From: Branchiostoma floridae
Taxonomy: Eukaryota > Chordata > Leptocardii > Amphioxiformes > Branchiostomatidae
Direction: 5' to 3'
NCBI RefSeq assembly: GCF_000003815.2
Contig: NC_049992.1
Coordinates: 8,304,920-8,368,919 of the forward strand
DNA: 64,000 nt
Shown here in pieces: positions 23,241-34,567 of the stretch (position 1 is its first letter; every line of letters starts with the position of its first letter). The notes beneath the pieces were generated by a model that was not told where the DNA came from, ran no database searches, and saw nothing but the letters and a program-made list of their open reading frames with translations. Made by a program: the position numbers and the translations under genes.

Positions 23241-23990
23241 TAAAGGAAAGTTACTAAATGTTTTCAGGTTCAGAATAATAACAGAAGATAAAGTTTTCCA
23301 AAGAAGAGGGCCAAACGTTGCTTCTTTTGAAACACACACACAAAAAAACGTCAGAGATGTGAGAAAAAAGAGAATCTCCAAAGCCACCTTTAAATTCATA
23401 TGCTCTAGCTTCTTAACGTGCAGTCCTTGACCTGAGCTGCCGTCTTAAACATTGGCTGCCTAGTTTGAATCTTTAACGTATCACTTACTAACCCTTAGTC
23501 AGACTATTGGGATATGACAATAGGCCACAAAGGCTATACCGACCGCCTACAGAACAATATAGGAGGGTCTGCATTGAGGTTCCTGACAACACTTTACGCT
23601 AAATTCGGAATGGCTGACTACGCTTTACGTTAAATTCACGAAAGCTACCAACGCTTTACGCTTCATCCCACTACAAATTATGTAAAATGAAATAGCTTCC
23701 CTACGAATAACGGGAAATTGAAAAGGGCTGCCTACGCCTTACGGAAAAGAGCATGCAGTACCTCATAGGACAATTCACCAAAGCATACAAATACAAAGTA
23801 TCACAAACTGCTGTACAGTATAAAAGCTGATAACGGAAAGATACGTTAGATTGTAGTGTTCTTTCAATGCACTATTTTGTGGAACCACAACTTCCCAAAA
23901 TTTAAACGTCCTTCGCATTCCCAATATCTGCTTGGAGATTACCAAACGTTAACTGTCCACTTGTTTTATTGCTGTTGTTTCTAAAACAAC
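23241..23990. other. Intergenic with degenerate short repeat
   Basis: Between 23590 and 23745 the motif gctnnctacgctttacg recurs about four times (gactacgctttacg, accaacgctttacg, gcctacgccttacgg). A solitary MITE end (atctgcttggagattacc) lies at 23926-23943. Confidence 0.45.
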
Positions 23991-23999
23991 CGCTTTTAA

Positions 24000-24143
24000 G
24001 TCTACAGCCTTGTCTGTATATTGTTATAAGTATACAGCATTCTCTGTACACAGTTATAAGTATACAGCCTTGTCTGTACACTGTTGTAAGTATACAGCCT
24101 TGTCTGTACATTGTTATAAGTATACAGCTTTGTCTGCACACAG
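24000..24143 (+). repeat. 30-bp minisatellite, about 4.7 copies
   Basis: The unit cttgtctgtacattgttataagtatacag-like recurs every 30 bp, with substitutions at a few positions. Because 30 is a multiple of three, it stays open in several frames, but nothing around it supports coding. Confidence 0.9.
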
Positions 24144-25010
24144 TTAACACGTGTAACACTTCGTGGCAGCTTAAAGGTTCACGTTTGGCTATAAAGGTTG
24201 TCTATTTCTGGTGTTGAAGAGTTATGATTTTAGCCGTCCCATCCCTTGGTTTGGCAAAGCTCCACTGGCATCACATACTTGTGATATGTTTCATTGTTCC
24301 GTCCCGACCGCAGTGATGCCAACAAGCCCTGATTTATCCCCCGGTGTCGGGTTCGCCCGGCACTTAGCGACTGACGGCAACTAAAGGATTTGCAGAGGGT
24401 TTAGCTCCGAGAACAAATTGGTTTGTGTTACTAAGACTGTCAGTCAGCAGCTGACGATAGCATGTATATGTACGGTGAAGCCTGCCAGGCCGCCGACACT
24501 ACATCCAGCTGTCTGCTCACATCCCTGACTCACACAGTGTTTGTGCAGATTTATTTCTTAATTTGTTCCCCAGCATATCTTATCAAGCACCTCTGACCTC
24601 CGATAGTGAGACATGGGTTCCGCGATTGTACAGAGAAATTAGCGGGTGATTTAGACGAGTTATGCCACCGTGTTTCCGGGTGGGAGCTACACGGAGATCC
24701 GCAAAGAGAAAAACAGACTCGGAGAAAAGTTAGTAATTGTTACTATTAGCGGTGCAGGTCCAGACGATGTGTCTTTGTGAGTCACTATTACATAAGATGC
24801 GACAATGCCACAATTTTACGTTTGTCACTGAAAGGATCACAAAATTGACTTGACTCATTCTCGTTGAAGGCAGGAATTAAGGAAAAGCGGTACTTTGGCT
24901 ACACCGTAGATCGGTAAATGTATATATACATAATTGATCGTATGTTCAGAATTTACAAACAAAGTGCCCTCAATCCGTGCCTAAAGCGTCACATCATGAC
25001 GTCATGAGAA
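24144..25010. other. Repeat-free intergenic block
   Basis: This is one of the longer stretches in the intergenic region without a recognised repeat (best 24235-24720, GC-richer than its flanks). No coding exon with splice sites was found. It is a candidate for conserved non-coding sequence, on absence of repeats alone. Confidence 0.3.
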
Positions 25011-25555
25011 GATAATCTCCAAGCAGATACACTGCTTGGTTCTAATTTTTGTAGCTTCTTTGTGCATTTTGAGTCATTCGGGATTTCTTTCTTTGTGACG
25101 ATTCGCATCTGTTTTGCGATTTGTCAGAATTACAACTAATTTTATGTAATTTATGCTACAAGGATATACACACTTAGGGCATAGCCCTGTTTTTTAGGAG
25201 TTCATAGAGACATTAACATACACAACATGTATATGTTAACATAATGGTGTTATGTTCATGTTAAGACAAAATCTGACACAAATACAAAATAGAATGGAAG
25301 GGAGGTTTTGGTCAGTTGTTTTTTTAACACCGAAGGCGACAAAACCGAATTGTATCACCAATGCTGTGTCACGAGACATACTACGGTTATGTCATATCTA
25401 TAGAAAGATTCTGTTTGTCCATCACAATTAGCAGTTCAACCAATGATAGAATAGCAATTAGCAATTTGACCAATGAGAGGATGACTGTATGTCCTTCGAA
25501 TATTTGCATTTCTATATTAATATTTTGGATTTCTACGTTTAGGATCTGCCAAGGG
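25011..25555. other. Solitary MITE end and AT-rich sequence
   Basis: taatctccaagcagatacac (25014) matches the MITE terminus, but no partner end was found. The remainder is AT-rich with no gene. Confidence 0.45.
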
Positions 25556-25964
25556 TAGGGCTGTGAATCTAAATACTCGTACCTGTACCGTACCTATAAA
25601 ATTGTTTAGGTACAGGTCCGGACCTAAACATCTGTGTACCTGTACCTAAAGAAACTAAATCACTGCTGAACACCACTTGAAACTAAAAGTACTAGTAAGT
25701 AAATTCCAAATCAAAGATGACAATTGTGATAATATCGAGCAGTTGAAAATTAAGAAAACTTTGCTTTGAGGTTCAAATATTTAAATCTTTATAGATCTAC
25801 AAATATGACAATTTCCCACTAAAAAAGACATTCATAACATACGGATAATTGATCAAACTTGCTTAGGTACAGGTAAAGGTCCGGACCTGTACCTTAACCC
25901 GTGTACCTGTACCTGTACCTGTACCTGTTCCTGTTCCTAAAATTTCTTTAGGTTCACAGCTCTA
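25556..25964. mobile_element. hAT-like non-autonomous element, 409 bp, 8-bp duplication
   Basis: The ends tagggctgtgaatctaaa and tttaggttcacagctcta are inverted. The flanks gccaaggg (25548-25555) and gctaaggg (25965-25972) form an 8-bp duplication with one mismatch. Both subterminal regions carry ggtacaggtccggacc-type short palindromes and repeated gtacct hexamers. hAT elements make 8-bp duplications; no transposase is present. Confidence 0.78.
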
Positions 25965-26395
25965 GCTAAGGGCTTAGTCATGAAGGAAGGTTGGGAAGAG
26001 AAAATCTATGAGGGAGTCCCGCCAACGGATGACTTCACCGGAAATGGGAGACACCACAAGAGATTAAGGGGTGTCAGGGTAAAAAGGAATCGTCTCAGAC
26101 ACGGCTAGTGACTTTTCCCACTCTGATCTCTTCCTGAACTATTTTTGATGCTTGCTGGCATTTGCCACATAAGGTTAATGAACTTGTCGGAGTAAACAGC
26201 TGACCAAATAAGGTCCACTTAGCTGGTCCTTCTGTAGTAGACCTGAAACTTCAGAAATTTGAAAGACTCTGCAACAAGTTTATTTTTGGCGGTGTTATGG
26301 CAACCAGTGTAACCATAAGAGACGATATTACAGTAGAAATCCAACGTTACACACACTTCAGAGTTTCGTCATACACATGTACAATGGAACATGGA
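25965..26395. other. Intergenic, nothing recognised
   Basis: Unique-looking sequence with no gene or repeat. Confidence 0.5.
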
Positions 26396-26760
26396 TGACA
26401 GAAACACACAACGAACAAGTTTTTGACAAAAAAACAAACTTTTTGGTAAGTTTTTGACAAAAATGCCCCTGCTATCCCAAAACTATTTGCTAGGAGGCCC
26501 AAACTTATGTCACTTATTCCTGAGGACAAGAGCTATTTAATACTCGAAATTCGTGACCATAGCTTGTTCAGAGCACGAGAGAGCAAAACCGGAAGTAGCG
26601 CTGCAGTACCAAGGGAAGCCGCTAGGGGGCCCAAAATCTAATCATTTCCAGCTTTCATCACACCACACCGACACACCAAGTATGAAACCAATCCGTCCAG
26701 CCGTTCTTGAGTAATCTTGTTGACAGACAGACAGACAGACAGGTAGGTAACAAGCAACGA
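26396..26760 (+). repeat. CCGCTAGGGG-family repeat with (CAGA)n
   Basis: It resembles the 10690-11050 copy closely (gacaaaaatgcccctgctat, cccaaacttatgtcactta, gaagccgctagggggcccaa, ccgttcttgagtaatcttg) and ends in (CAGA)n at 26722-26742. The terminal hairpin is missing. Confidence 0.78.
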
Positions 26761-27505
26761 GGTATCGAAAAGACAAAGGGAAACAGCAAGAAGCCTTCCA
26801 TTCCACCTAACACCCATTAGGGCTCCTTAAGGGGTTTCAAAGATTAAGTTGTACATAAGTACACGTTAGCGCATGTGTCGCCACTGTACCCGGAAGGGTT
26901 TTCCTGCACTTTGAAGTTCTAATTCACACGCGGTTCTGTGGAGTCGCAGGGAAAACCGGCGCGGACGTCGGGCTGTTCCATTAATTACCAGGGGACGCTG
27001 CGCCTCGAGTGCTGCGTCCGCGACCCCTCTGAAGTCAAATGTACCATTTCATCCTTTCACCCCTGTCCCTTGTTGTCAAGTCAAGTCAAAGTTTATTGCA
27101 CAGCAATTGTAACGGGTACAGTGTGAGGCAAAGTGATGTATTATGTACAAGACAACTGGCTAAAGAGTAACACTATATAGTATATGTAGATTCTAGACTA
27201 TACAGTATTGAAAGAAAACATAGTGTACAACGTGAGACAAAGCGTTTCGTCATCAGACTACCTGCAACTTACTTTAATCTGGTCCCAGTAGTTATATCGT
27301 ACAAAGTACATGTAGGTTCTATGCTATACTGCATAGAAAGGAGACACATTGGGGAGCTGTATGTCTGGTAACTAGAACCTTATGTTCATATTCTTAAGTC
27401 GTTGCTACTAGTATGTCTAATTCGCAAGAATGTTTGCCTCCCCTACGAGTAAATTGTTACGACTCGCCTTTTCCTTCCGAACACTTAACAGCTGCTAGTT
27501 CGTAC
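26761..27505. other. Intergenic; GC-richer block and a retroposon tail
   Basis: 26870-27030 is GC-richer and repeat-free. 27075-27105 reads, on the minus strand, acaattgctgtgcaataaac then ttgacttgacttgac, the look of a LINE 3' end with a short-repeat tail. Confidence 0.4.
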
Positions 27506-27593
27506 TCTCCAAGCAGAGGTTGAGTCAGAGGAGCGTCCGTGTAATTTTTCCGACTACTACTATATCTCTGCGACTCAACCTCTGCTTGGAGAG
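27505..27593. mobile_element. MITE, 89 bp, perfect 22-bp inverted ends, TA duplication
   Basis: The ends ctctccaagcagaggttgag and ctcaacctctgcttggagag are perfect inverted repeats (22 bp each counting the next two bases). TA flanks both sides (27503-27504, 27594-27595). This is the best-preserved member of this group in the window. Confidence 0.85.
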
Positions 27594-27825
27594 TAGCTAG
27601 TTCGACCCCACGCCTTGTTGTCCTAGCACCGCCGTGCAAAATGCAAAAACTTTCTGTCCCTTTCACCCCCCTCCTTTTTCTCCACTCATCCACCCCTCCC
27701 TATCCCCGTGTTACTCTTTTGACATACATGTTTGTATACTGTTCAGAGCATGTACTTGGTAACTTGTTCTCACAGTTCATGCCAAAGGAGGAATACACAC
27801 TCCTTGACCTCTATATCCACTGATA

Positions 27826-27915
27826 CAATGAATGAATGAATGAATGAAGACCTTTATTGTACATTTTTGCCCAACCGAGCTAAGTACAGGTCACAACGAG
27901 TCAAAACATATATAC
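27826..27915 (-). mobile_element. LINE-type 3' end with (CATT)n tail
   Basis: On the minus strand the sequence runs into gtacaataaaggtcttcatt followed by (CATT)n. The same ending, aataaaggtcttcattcatt, occurs at 35172-35203 on the plus strand. This is typical of LINE clades that end in microsatellite rather than poly(A). Confidence 0.5.
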
Positions 27916-28410
27916 ATTAAAGTATCACAGATCTAGTCTAACACAGAAGTTCGGATTCTTCTCGCTTCTTGGTAATCGTGAAAATGTAGAACTGCATGCA
28001 TGGGCTTTACCTTAGCTATGGTCGGTTTGTTAAAACGCATGAGGAATATAAACTTGTCAGTGATACTCATGTGTCTAAAGTGAGGGAATCTACTTTATAT
28101 GTAACTAAACAGAGTCATTCTATCTTTGACATACATAGCACAATCAACAATGAAGTGCACTTCTTCTTTTACCATGTTTGAGGTACAAAATTGCCAAATA
28201 GATCAAATCAATAGATCAAATCAATGCAATGGCAGATCGTATCGGTGCAGCACCTCGCTCCCACCCACCATGCACTCTTGGTCTATCCCCACACCAATCC
28301 AAAAGCAACACGCACACAACACACCCCACCTACCCTTGTTGCTACTTGTGCCAGCCCATAGACGAATTGCGGGTGGGGAGGTAATTGTTGTTTTCCTGTC
28401 TGGCACTGCT
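27916..28410. other. Intergenic up to scaffold gap, nothing recognised
   Basis: Open frame continues into the N run but is not supported as a gene. Confidence 0.4.
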
Positions 28411-28510
28411 NNNNNNNNNNNNNNNNNNNNNNNNNNNNNNNNNNNNNNNNNNNNNNNNNNNNNNNNNNNNNNNNNNNNNNNNNNNNNNNNNNNNNNNNNN
28501 NNNNNNNNNN
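28411..28510. other. Assembly gap (100 N)
   Basis: Exactly 100 N bases, a conventional gap of unknown size. Confidence 0.99.
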
Positions 28511-28599
28511 CCTGTTCACTCGTGGATCACGAACAACCGTCAGGAAGGAAGGAAGTCTTAGCTACGGTAAATCACCATCAGCGCCGGGAAACAGCCACA

Positions 28600-28870
28600 G
28601 CCGTACGTGTGACTTTAATACGCCAAAAAGCAGTTACACAAGAAACTGGATATGATTTTGGAAACGGGCAGAGCGTTTCAGGTAGAGTCCGCTACATTTC
28701 GTCAGCGACAATGAAGAGATCTCGTTGGAGAGAAGGTTTTTTTAAATCCCAACTATGGATGTGTACTGGTGCGGTGTATCCACCAACTAAACTACTCAAC
28801 TGAACAATTTTTGACCAAAAAAGTTTGCTTTACTACTAGTAGTAAGTAAGTAGGTTGACGTAAGGGGTTA
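28600..28870. repeat. Dispersed repeat fragment (pairs with 18.06 kb)
   Basis: cagttacacaagaaactgg, gaaacgggcagagcgtttca and catttcgtcagcgacaatga follow the same order as in 18060-18155. Identity is moderate, indicating old copies. Confidence 0.55.
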
Positions 28871-28971
28871 CTACATCGTCGGGGTTATACCCTTTCTTTG
28901 GCTTATACAAGATGGGGTACGGCAGGTCTCCCGTCCGGGTGAATGATGTAAATTACCGTATTGTATGGCTG

Positions 28972-29009
28972 TTACAAGACGGAGGTTCGCCAGGCCTCCA
29001 TCTTGTAGT
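28972..29009. repeat. Short hairpin
   Basis: tacaagacggagg and cctccatcttgta pair with one mismatch around a 9-base loop. Confidence 0.6.
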
Positions 29010-29019
29010 GAATCACCAA

Positions 29020-29310
29020 CTCCAGACGGAAGGATTTGTACCACCGCACACCGCTGCTTACCCCGACATTTTTTCGAAAGGTGTGATGGGTTCTTTAACG
29101 TGCGTGGGGTGTGACTCTCCCCAAACACGGGACCTCCATTTTACGTTCTATCCGAGAGACGGTCCTACTAGAAGCTAGGTACTCATTTTTACACGAGTAA
29201 AGTAAGGAAAGTCGTGTTAAGTCATGGCATGTTTCGAACTCGGGACGAACGCGCTGCCGATTACGCTCACGGGATCTCCGGAACTTGATGTACTGCAATG
29301 TCGTCATTCA
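29020..29310 (-). mobile_element. tRNA-derived SINE
   Basis: On the minus strand the order is a tRNA-like head (gtaatcggcagcgcg as A-box region, gagttcgaaacat as B-box), then ttaacacgactttccttact, gtgtaaaaatgagtacctag, then tgggg-agagtcacacccca and ttaaagaacccatcacacc. The same modules, in the same order, appear at 48.87-49.45 kb. RNA polymerase III boxes indicate a SINE. Confidence 0.7.
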
Positions 29311-29864
29311 TGTGCATATGCAGCTTAATACCGTTGTTTTTGTGGTATCCAACCTTCAGGAGATGTCTATATGCTAACGAATCCCGAGTATCCACGCCAA
29401 CTCAACCCCTGTAACGCACCAAAACAACCGCCCCCGCACGCTACTCGTCAGTGTTGTGATGAAAACCCCCCAGACCATTAGAAAAGAAAGCCGGAAGCAA
29501 ATCTGAGCCCGACTCCGTTCAGAAGCGATCCAACGTGCCAGGTTATATTTACCGCCTTGCTGGTAACGTTGGCCACACGTAGAAGTACCCCCCCCCCCTC
29601 TCCCAAGACAAGGAACAGGCCATGTTGTCGGTGTGTAACATCATCCAGTCCCATAGCGGGGGCATGGCTTCCGTCATTGTCAAACCCTAACAATCTCTCA
29701 TCGTGCTGGTGTTAGAAATAATTAGCTGTTAGGAACATGACCCACTTTCCCTTCCAGGCTACCAGGAGGAGAAAGTTGGCCCTCCAGCGGTGGGGAGTCG
29801 GCGCTGAGTGAGGAGAGGAGGGTGAAACTTGCCAGCATTTCCTGGGGTCCGAGGCACGCCTTAT
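29311..29864. other. Intergenic with C homopolymer
   Basis: A run of about 11 C at 29589-29599 is the only notable feature. No gene was recognised. Confidence 0.45.
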
Positions 29865-30062
29865 AGGCAGCAGGTGGTCTAGTAGTTATGGTTGCCGACT
29901 TAGAGAAAAATCTCATGGTTCCGGGTTCGAATCCCTTGCAGACATTGGTGTTGTATGCTTGGGAAATCCATTCGAGACCAAATTTGGACTCTGACGCACT
30001 GCAAGAATAAAAGGACTCTGGGGCACTGAAAAAAAGGACTCTGAGACACTGCAACAAAAAAA
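29865..30062 (+). mobile_element. tRNA-derived SINE, different family, with triplicated tail
   Basis: The head ggtggtctagtagttatggt (A-box) and ggttccgggttcgaatccc (B-box) is tRNA-like, but the anticodon arm does not fold into a clean tRNA. The tail repeats ggactctgnngcactg three times (29988-30052), separated by A-rich spacers, and ends in aacaaaaaaag. Confidence 0.6.
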
Positions 30063-32039
30063 GTTCTAAATTGCTGTTCCGGTTGGGGGTGCTTTCAATG
30101 ATCGTCAGACAGCTTAACGTGACAGATGTGTCTGTGAGCTTAAGCTTGTCTTTATAATGTATTTTCTATCATTAAATACTAGCACGTACTGCTCAGGAAT
30201 AAGGTAACAAATTAACACATTCAAATTACGGCTAACAAAACGCCACTTAACTATAACGTTAGGTTAACAAAACGCTAACTGAGCGAAAATCTCATGCGTT
30301 GTGTGTTAAGACGAGGGAGGGGGGATGTTTGTAGACTCCATCATGAATATATTAAAACTTTTTAAATATCTTTATATAGCAACACCCCCCCCCCCCCTTA
30401 GGAATACGTCACAATCGGTTGTAGAGTTAGAGACGGTACTTCAGTACCAAGGCCAGAAAGCTCATGTGCCGAGTGAACAGTCGCACGTTTTTCAACAAGC
30501 TGACAACCACACAATGCATTTTTCAGTTATATTCGTAAAATATTGGATACCAAAGCTCTCCTCGACTTCGGTATATAAAAATGTGAAATGTGTAGACAAG
30601 AATCTGAGCTATGCTGCAAACATGGTCGACAACAGGCCAGTCTTTGGAGCGCCAAATGTCAGAGGTCAACAGTCTCACCCCTGATTACCCACGTAATTGC
30701 AGTGAACAATGTCGGCACGTTTACACCGCCCAGGGCAAGGATCTCTCTCCAAACCAATTTGTCAGGAGTGAATCATGGGATGATAACAATGACAGGAGGG
30801 ACGGTGGCCATGATGACCTTCAGGATTTGCGTACGAAGGTCACGCGACCCTATTTAGTATCAAGTGTTGCTTTGGAGGCTCCTTAAAAGATTTGAATATA
30901 TCAACTGTCACGGGACAACTACCAGGTCAAGGTGCCACTATGGCTACAATTGTTTTTATGAGTTCGAAATTTCGAATCATCTTTTCCTTTTAAGCTATCG
31001 CGTACGTCCAATGTGTGAAAAGTCATTAGTCTGCGCATCCCAGCAATGTTAACAGTCTGGATGGGAACCAAATGCAGACATTTTGGAACTGAGAAGAAAA
31101 CGACGGATGACAGAGTATCAGATAGTAGTTATGACAAGGATGGACATGCATACATGGAGGTCTTAGGATAGTGATTTAGATGTTATAGCTAGGACCCTCT
31201 GTCAAAATAAGTGATGGTGGAAAGAATGATCTTTTGGGTGACTTCCTTCATTTTTGGATCTTGTACTTTACAAAAGCCCCTTTTCAAAAACCGTCTATTT
31301 CATAGAGACCACCCCTTCCATGAAACGATTCAAATGAATTACCAACTTAAATACGTAAAAGAAGGACAAGAAAAGATTAAAATCCTTAACAGCACCGTAA
31401 TTTCCATCTGATATTTGCCGAGACTAATCAAACCTCGCCGTCCTCTCTTTGCCCGGAGCAGTCCATGCGAGACAAATCAGTTGAAATTTGAATTTCATGT
31501 GATTGACTACGTCATCCTACGACGTCACTGGGGCACAAATATTGAGACATGTTGTGAAACAGATCGTCCGGACGCCAGAGGTCATAGTTGGGTGTCTGAC
31601 TCCCGCAGAAACTCAGCCCACACCGATCCACCTGTACAAATAGTCACACACACACGAACTTATCCAGCTTTGTGTCATGTCGTCGAGATGTATTCTCCTG
31701 GCTGTCGGTTGGTAGAAGATGTAGAGAGTCTGTGTCAAAGTGTTCCTCTACAGCGGCGCTGTTCGCTCACAGGTGGTATAGGCTTCACAAGGCGACTCTT
31801 ATCAACGAGAACAAGCTTCGTATTCTTCTTTTTTTGTTGTAATTAACACATGCGAATGGTTCTGAAACGTATACAAACGTAACACTTTTAAACGTTAGCT
31901 TCTTGTCGAAATATCAAAGGTGGTAACAATCAAATGATGACTTTCAAAGCAAGAGTTGTACGTGAGCTATCTCTAGACTACGGGAGAGGGATTATTGTCA
32001 TAATGTGCAGTCAAAAATCTTTTTTGCTGCCTTAGAAGT
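30063..32039. other. Intergenic, nothing firmly recognised
   Basis: It includes a C homopolymer at 30384-30397. Open frames of up to 143 codons (for example 31415-31846) match no family I know and lack splice partners. The 31540-31760 part is GC-richer. Confidence 0.4.
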
Positions 32040-32425
32040 TTCTTTATACTAGACGCAAAACTTTAAAATTTCACTTTCACTTTCTGAAATTCCACACATC
32101 GTCTTACATTTTTGTTAATGTCTAAGAAGTTTTGATACGGAAATGGACACATCTTTTCTGCTGCCATACAACCAGTGAAGTCTGTTATACTAGGTGTAGA
32201 ACTTTGGAAATCTTCACATACAGTTAATAACTGTTTCTTAATGTTTTTCATTGATTCTAGTTTATCTTTCTTTAAAGTCGTATGTTCTAAACAGACCTAA
32301 ATGATGCAAAAATAGACAAATATTACCTGCTGTTGCACACCCGAGAAAGCCTGTTATACTAGATGAAGAACTTTGAAAAGTCTTCACATACATTCTATAA
32401 CTTTTTCCCAATGTCTTTCTCTGTT
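32040..32425 (+). repeat. Degenerate tandem repeat, about 150-bp unit
   Basis: ctgttatactagnngnagaacttt with following tcttcacatacan recurs at about 32040, 32184 and 32351. Copies have diverged strongly. Confidence 0.6.
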
Positions 32426-32795
32426 TATAGTTCCCATGCCGTTCCCAATATACTTAAGAGCGAGTCTTTAAAGTTCTCCCGGAACCATCCCGACTTCTCG
32501 GCTCGGCTCTGAGATTACCCCAATCCTGGTGGTCCCACCACGCTCCTTAAACTCTCCTTAGAACGCCGAGAATTCCTTCAGATCGTTCCTTATGGAGGAT
32601 TGTGCGGAGAACACAGCGGATCAGGCCGGGTCAGACGGATTTGACATCTCGTGATGCCGTTAAAAGTAATCAGACGGTCTTTATGTCATAATTGGGCGGG
32701 ATTTGGGCTTTCTTTGTCGGGACCGGTACGGGTCAAACCCGGCTTAGGGTGAAGTACGTTCGGAGCCTTTCCTCAAGGTCCCGGTGTAGGGTACG
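32426..32795. other. GC-richer repeat-free block
   Basis: Unlike its AT-rich surroundings, it has no repeat or coding exon that I recognise. It is a candidate conserved non-coding segment on composition alone. Confidence 0.25.
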
Positions 32796-33016
32796 GCTAG
32801 CCTCTACCAGGCTCCACAGGCCGCTTCAAAAATAGTAGATATTGGCCAAATAAGACAGAAAACAAGCCAGATGAGTTAGATGGCCGAGGAGTACAGTTTG
32901 CGACCTAAGGCCAGGCCGGCCAACAATCCTGGCCTAGGTCAATTAACTCTAGGCTTGTATGCCTAACTTGACCGAAGTGCACTATTCGGCCAGGCGGGAG
33001 TCTGGTTGAGATTAGG
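32796..33016. mobile_element. MITE with GCCTCTACCAGGCTC ends (copy b)
   Basis: The left end is tagcctctaccaggctccac. The interior aaatagtagatattggccaa and ataagacagaaaac matches copy c at 34.2 kb. The right end is degraded (gcgggagtctggttgag). It contains a nested palindrome, aggccaggccggcc with tcctggccta, at about 32911-32935. Confidence 0.55.
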
Positions 33017-33535
33017 GCATGGCTGAAGAAGGAGAAAGAGGAAAAAGCTAGGACAGGGACAAAGGAAAGAATCAATAAAAACACAAAAAGAAGAGCTCGA
33101 GAAAAAACATCAACATAAAGTCATTGTAAAAGCAGTGTGCAGATGACATTTTTTCTAGTCTTTTCTATTTTTCAGACTTCTTGTAATCCTTTTGAAAGCA
33201 TCAGCTTACGCAAAGAAATACGAAACTTTTAGTCATAGCAAGTGTGAAAGCCTGTGCGAAAGAATGAAAAAGTGATAATCAAAAAGACCACTTTTATATA
33301 ATAGTGAAAACCGTTAGGAAAATGAAATGTTTTCACAATATAAATATTGTACGGCCTTGACGAGTGAACGATTTCTCGGCGGCACACTTAAAACAGTACT
33401 TTTCTATTAGCGCTCTCGTGTGACTTTTAAGCCTAGCTTGCTTATACCAAACGTAAGACTGCGAGTGCAAAACTTCCGGACCCGAACATGAAAAGAATCA
33501 GTTAGTGTAACGTTATTAACTTGAAAAAGGACATT
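33017..33535. other. AT-rich intergenic, nothing recognised
   Basis: Purine-rich start (33025-33120), then AT-rich. No gene was recognised. Confidence 0.45.
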
Positions 33536-33995
33536 GTGACTGACTGACTACAGACATCATAATCAAGAGTAAACCTCGTCTTACAGAGATAGAACATCAG
33601 TAAAAGATCTAATCTCAAGGAACGCTAAGGATGCTTAAAAATGCTCAGAATTCTTTGTTAAGTGTTGTAGGACTACAAGACCCCGCCCATATAACGTACC
33701 CATTTGAAGTTGCACGGAAATCTCGTCTCGACTCCAAAATTAAAGAGTAAACTTTGTCAGATTGAGCATCAAGTAAGACTCTTATTATAGACATAGTGAT
33801 ACACAAGGAATAGCAGCTTCTTTTTCCTGCAAATGTTTAAAATTCTTGCTTAAAGACCGTTCCTCATTACCCCGCCCTTAAATAGTAACCATTGGAGGTT
33901 GAATCAGAACGCCGTGCGTTTGCCCTAGACTCTGAAATTAACGGGTAAACTTTGTCCTACATAGATAGAACATCAAGTAAGGACCTAATCCTCGC
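33536..33995 (+). repeat. Degenerate tandem repeat, about 180-195-bp unit
   Basis: gagtaaacnttgtcntac, agatagaacatcaagtaa and ccccgccc-type segments recur in order at about 33569, 33746 and 33942. Copies are diverged and not coding. Confidence 0.6.
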
Positions 33996-34224
33996 GGCGT
34001 TTCAGCTATGCTTGGCAGTTGGAGACAAATGCGTCATCTTGTTAAACTGACTCGCTATCAGTGCCGACATCGTGTAGGCTTGAGCCGGCGGGAACACGCC
34101 TTACGTTACATGAAAGCACGGTCTTCTAAAGAGTCCGGACAACTCGGCACCGCTTCTCGGTCTCCACGGAACGTCTACAGTACAAGTTCTCGTCTGACAA
34201 GTGCAACCCGGAGATACCCTCCGC

Positions 34225-34415
34225 TAGCCTCTTCCAGGCTCCACAGGTTGCTGAAAATATGGTAGAAATTGGCATAAGACAGAAAACACGCCAGAGGACT
34301 AAGGTGGCCGAGGTTGCAAACTGTACTTCTCGGCCATTTCTTCTGGTGTGTTTTCTGTCTTATTTGTCCAATTTCTACTATTTTTCCAGCGACCTATGGA
34401 GCCTTCTGGAGGCTA
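34225..34415. mobile_element. Foldback MITE with GCCTCTACCAGGCTC ends (copy c)
   Basis: The inverted arms are about 80 bp long: tagcctcttccaggctccac...taagacagaaaacac on the left, and the same read on the opposite strand at the right. TA lies at both borders (34225-34226 and 34414-34415). It sits 16 bp from the next MITE (34433). Confidence 0.78.
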
Positions 34416-34432
34416 ACCCTCCGCACCACCTA

Positions 34433-34567
34433 CTCTCCAAGCAGAGGTTAGGCTCCGGCTGTTTTTTTATTCGTTTTTATCGGGCTTTCTATTTTGTGTT
34501 GTATCTTGTATTGTCAAAACCTTGAAAACCTTGAAAAACAGCCTGAGCCTAACCTCTGCTTGGACAG
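34433..34567. mobile_element. MITE with CTCTCCAAGCAGAGG ends and TA duplication
   Basis: The ends ctctccaagcagaggttagg and cctaacctctgcttggacag are inverted. Flanking TA occurs at 34431-34432 and 34568-34569. The inner part gctccggctgtttttt / aaaacagcctgagc extends the pairing. Confidence 0.8.

Noticed and set aside
24000-24143. Regular 30-bp repeats that could be mistaken for a CRISPR array
   Set aside because: The repeats are directly adjacent, with no unique spacers, and the organism is an animal. It is a minisatellite.
28126-28803. A 225-codon plus-strand frame
   Set aside because: It passes through 100 N of unknown true length, and the flanking parts resemble a dispersed repeat rather than protein.
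29871-29950. Possible second tRNA gene on the plus strand
   Set aside because: A- and B-box sequences are present, but the acceptor and anticodon stems do not pair, so it is a tRNA-derived SINE head.
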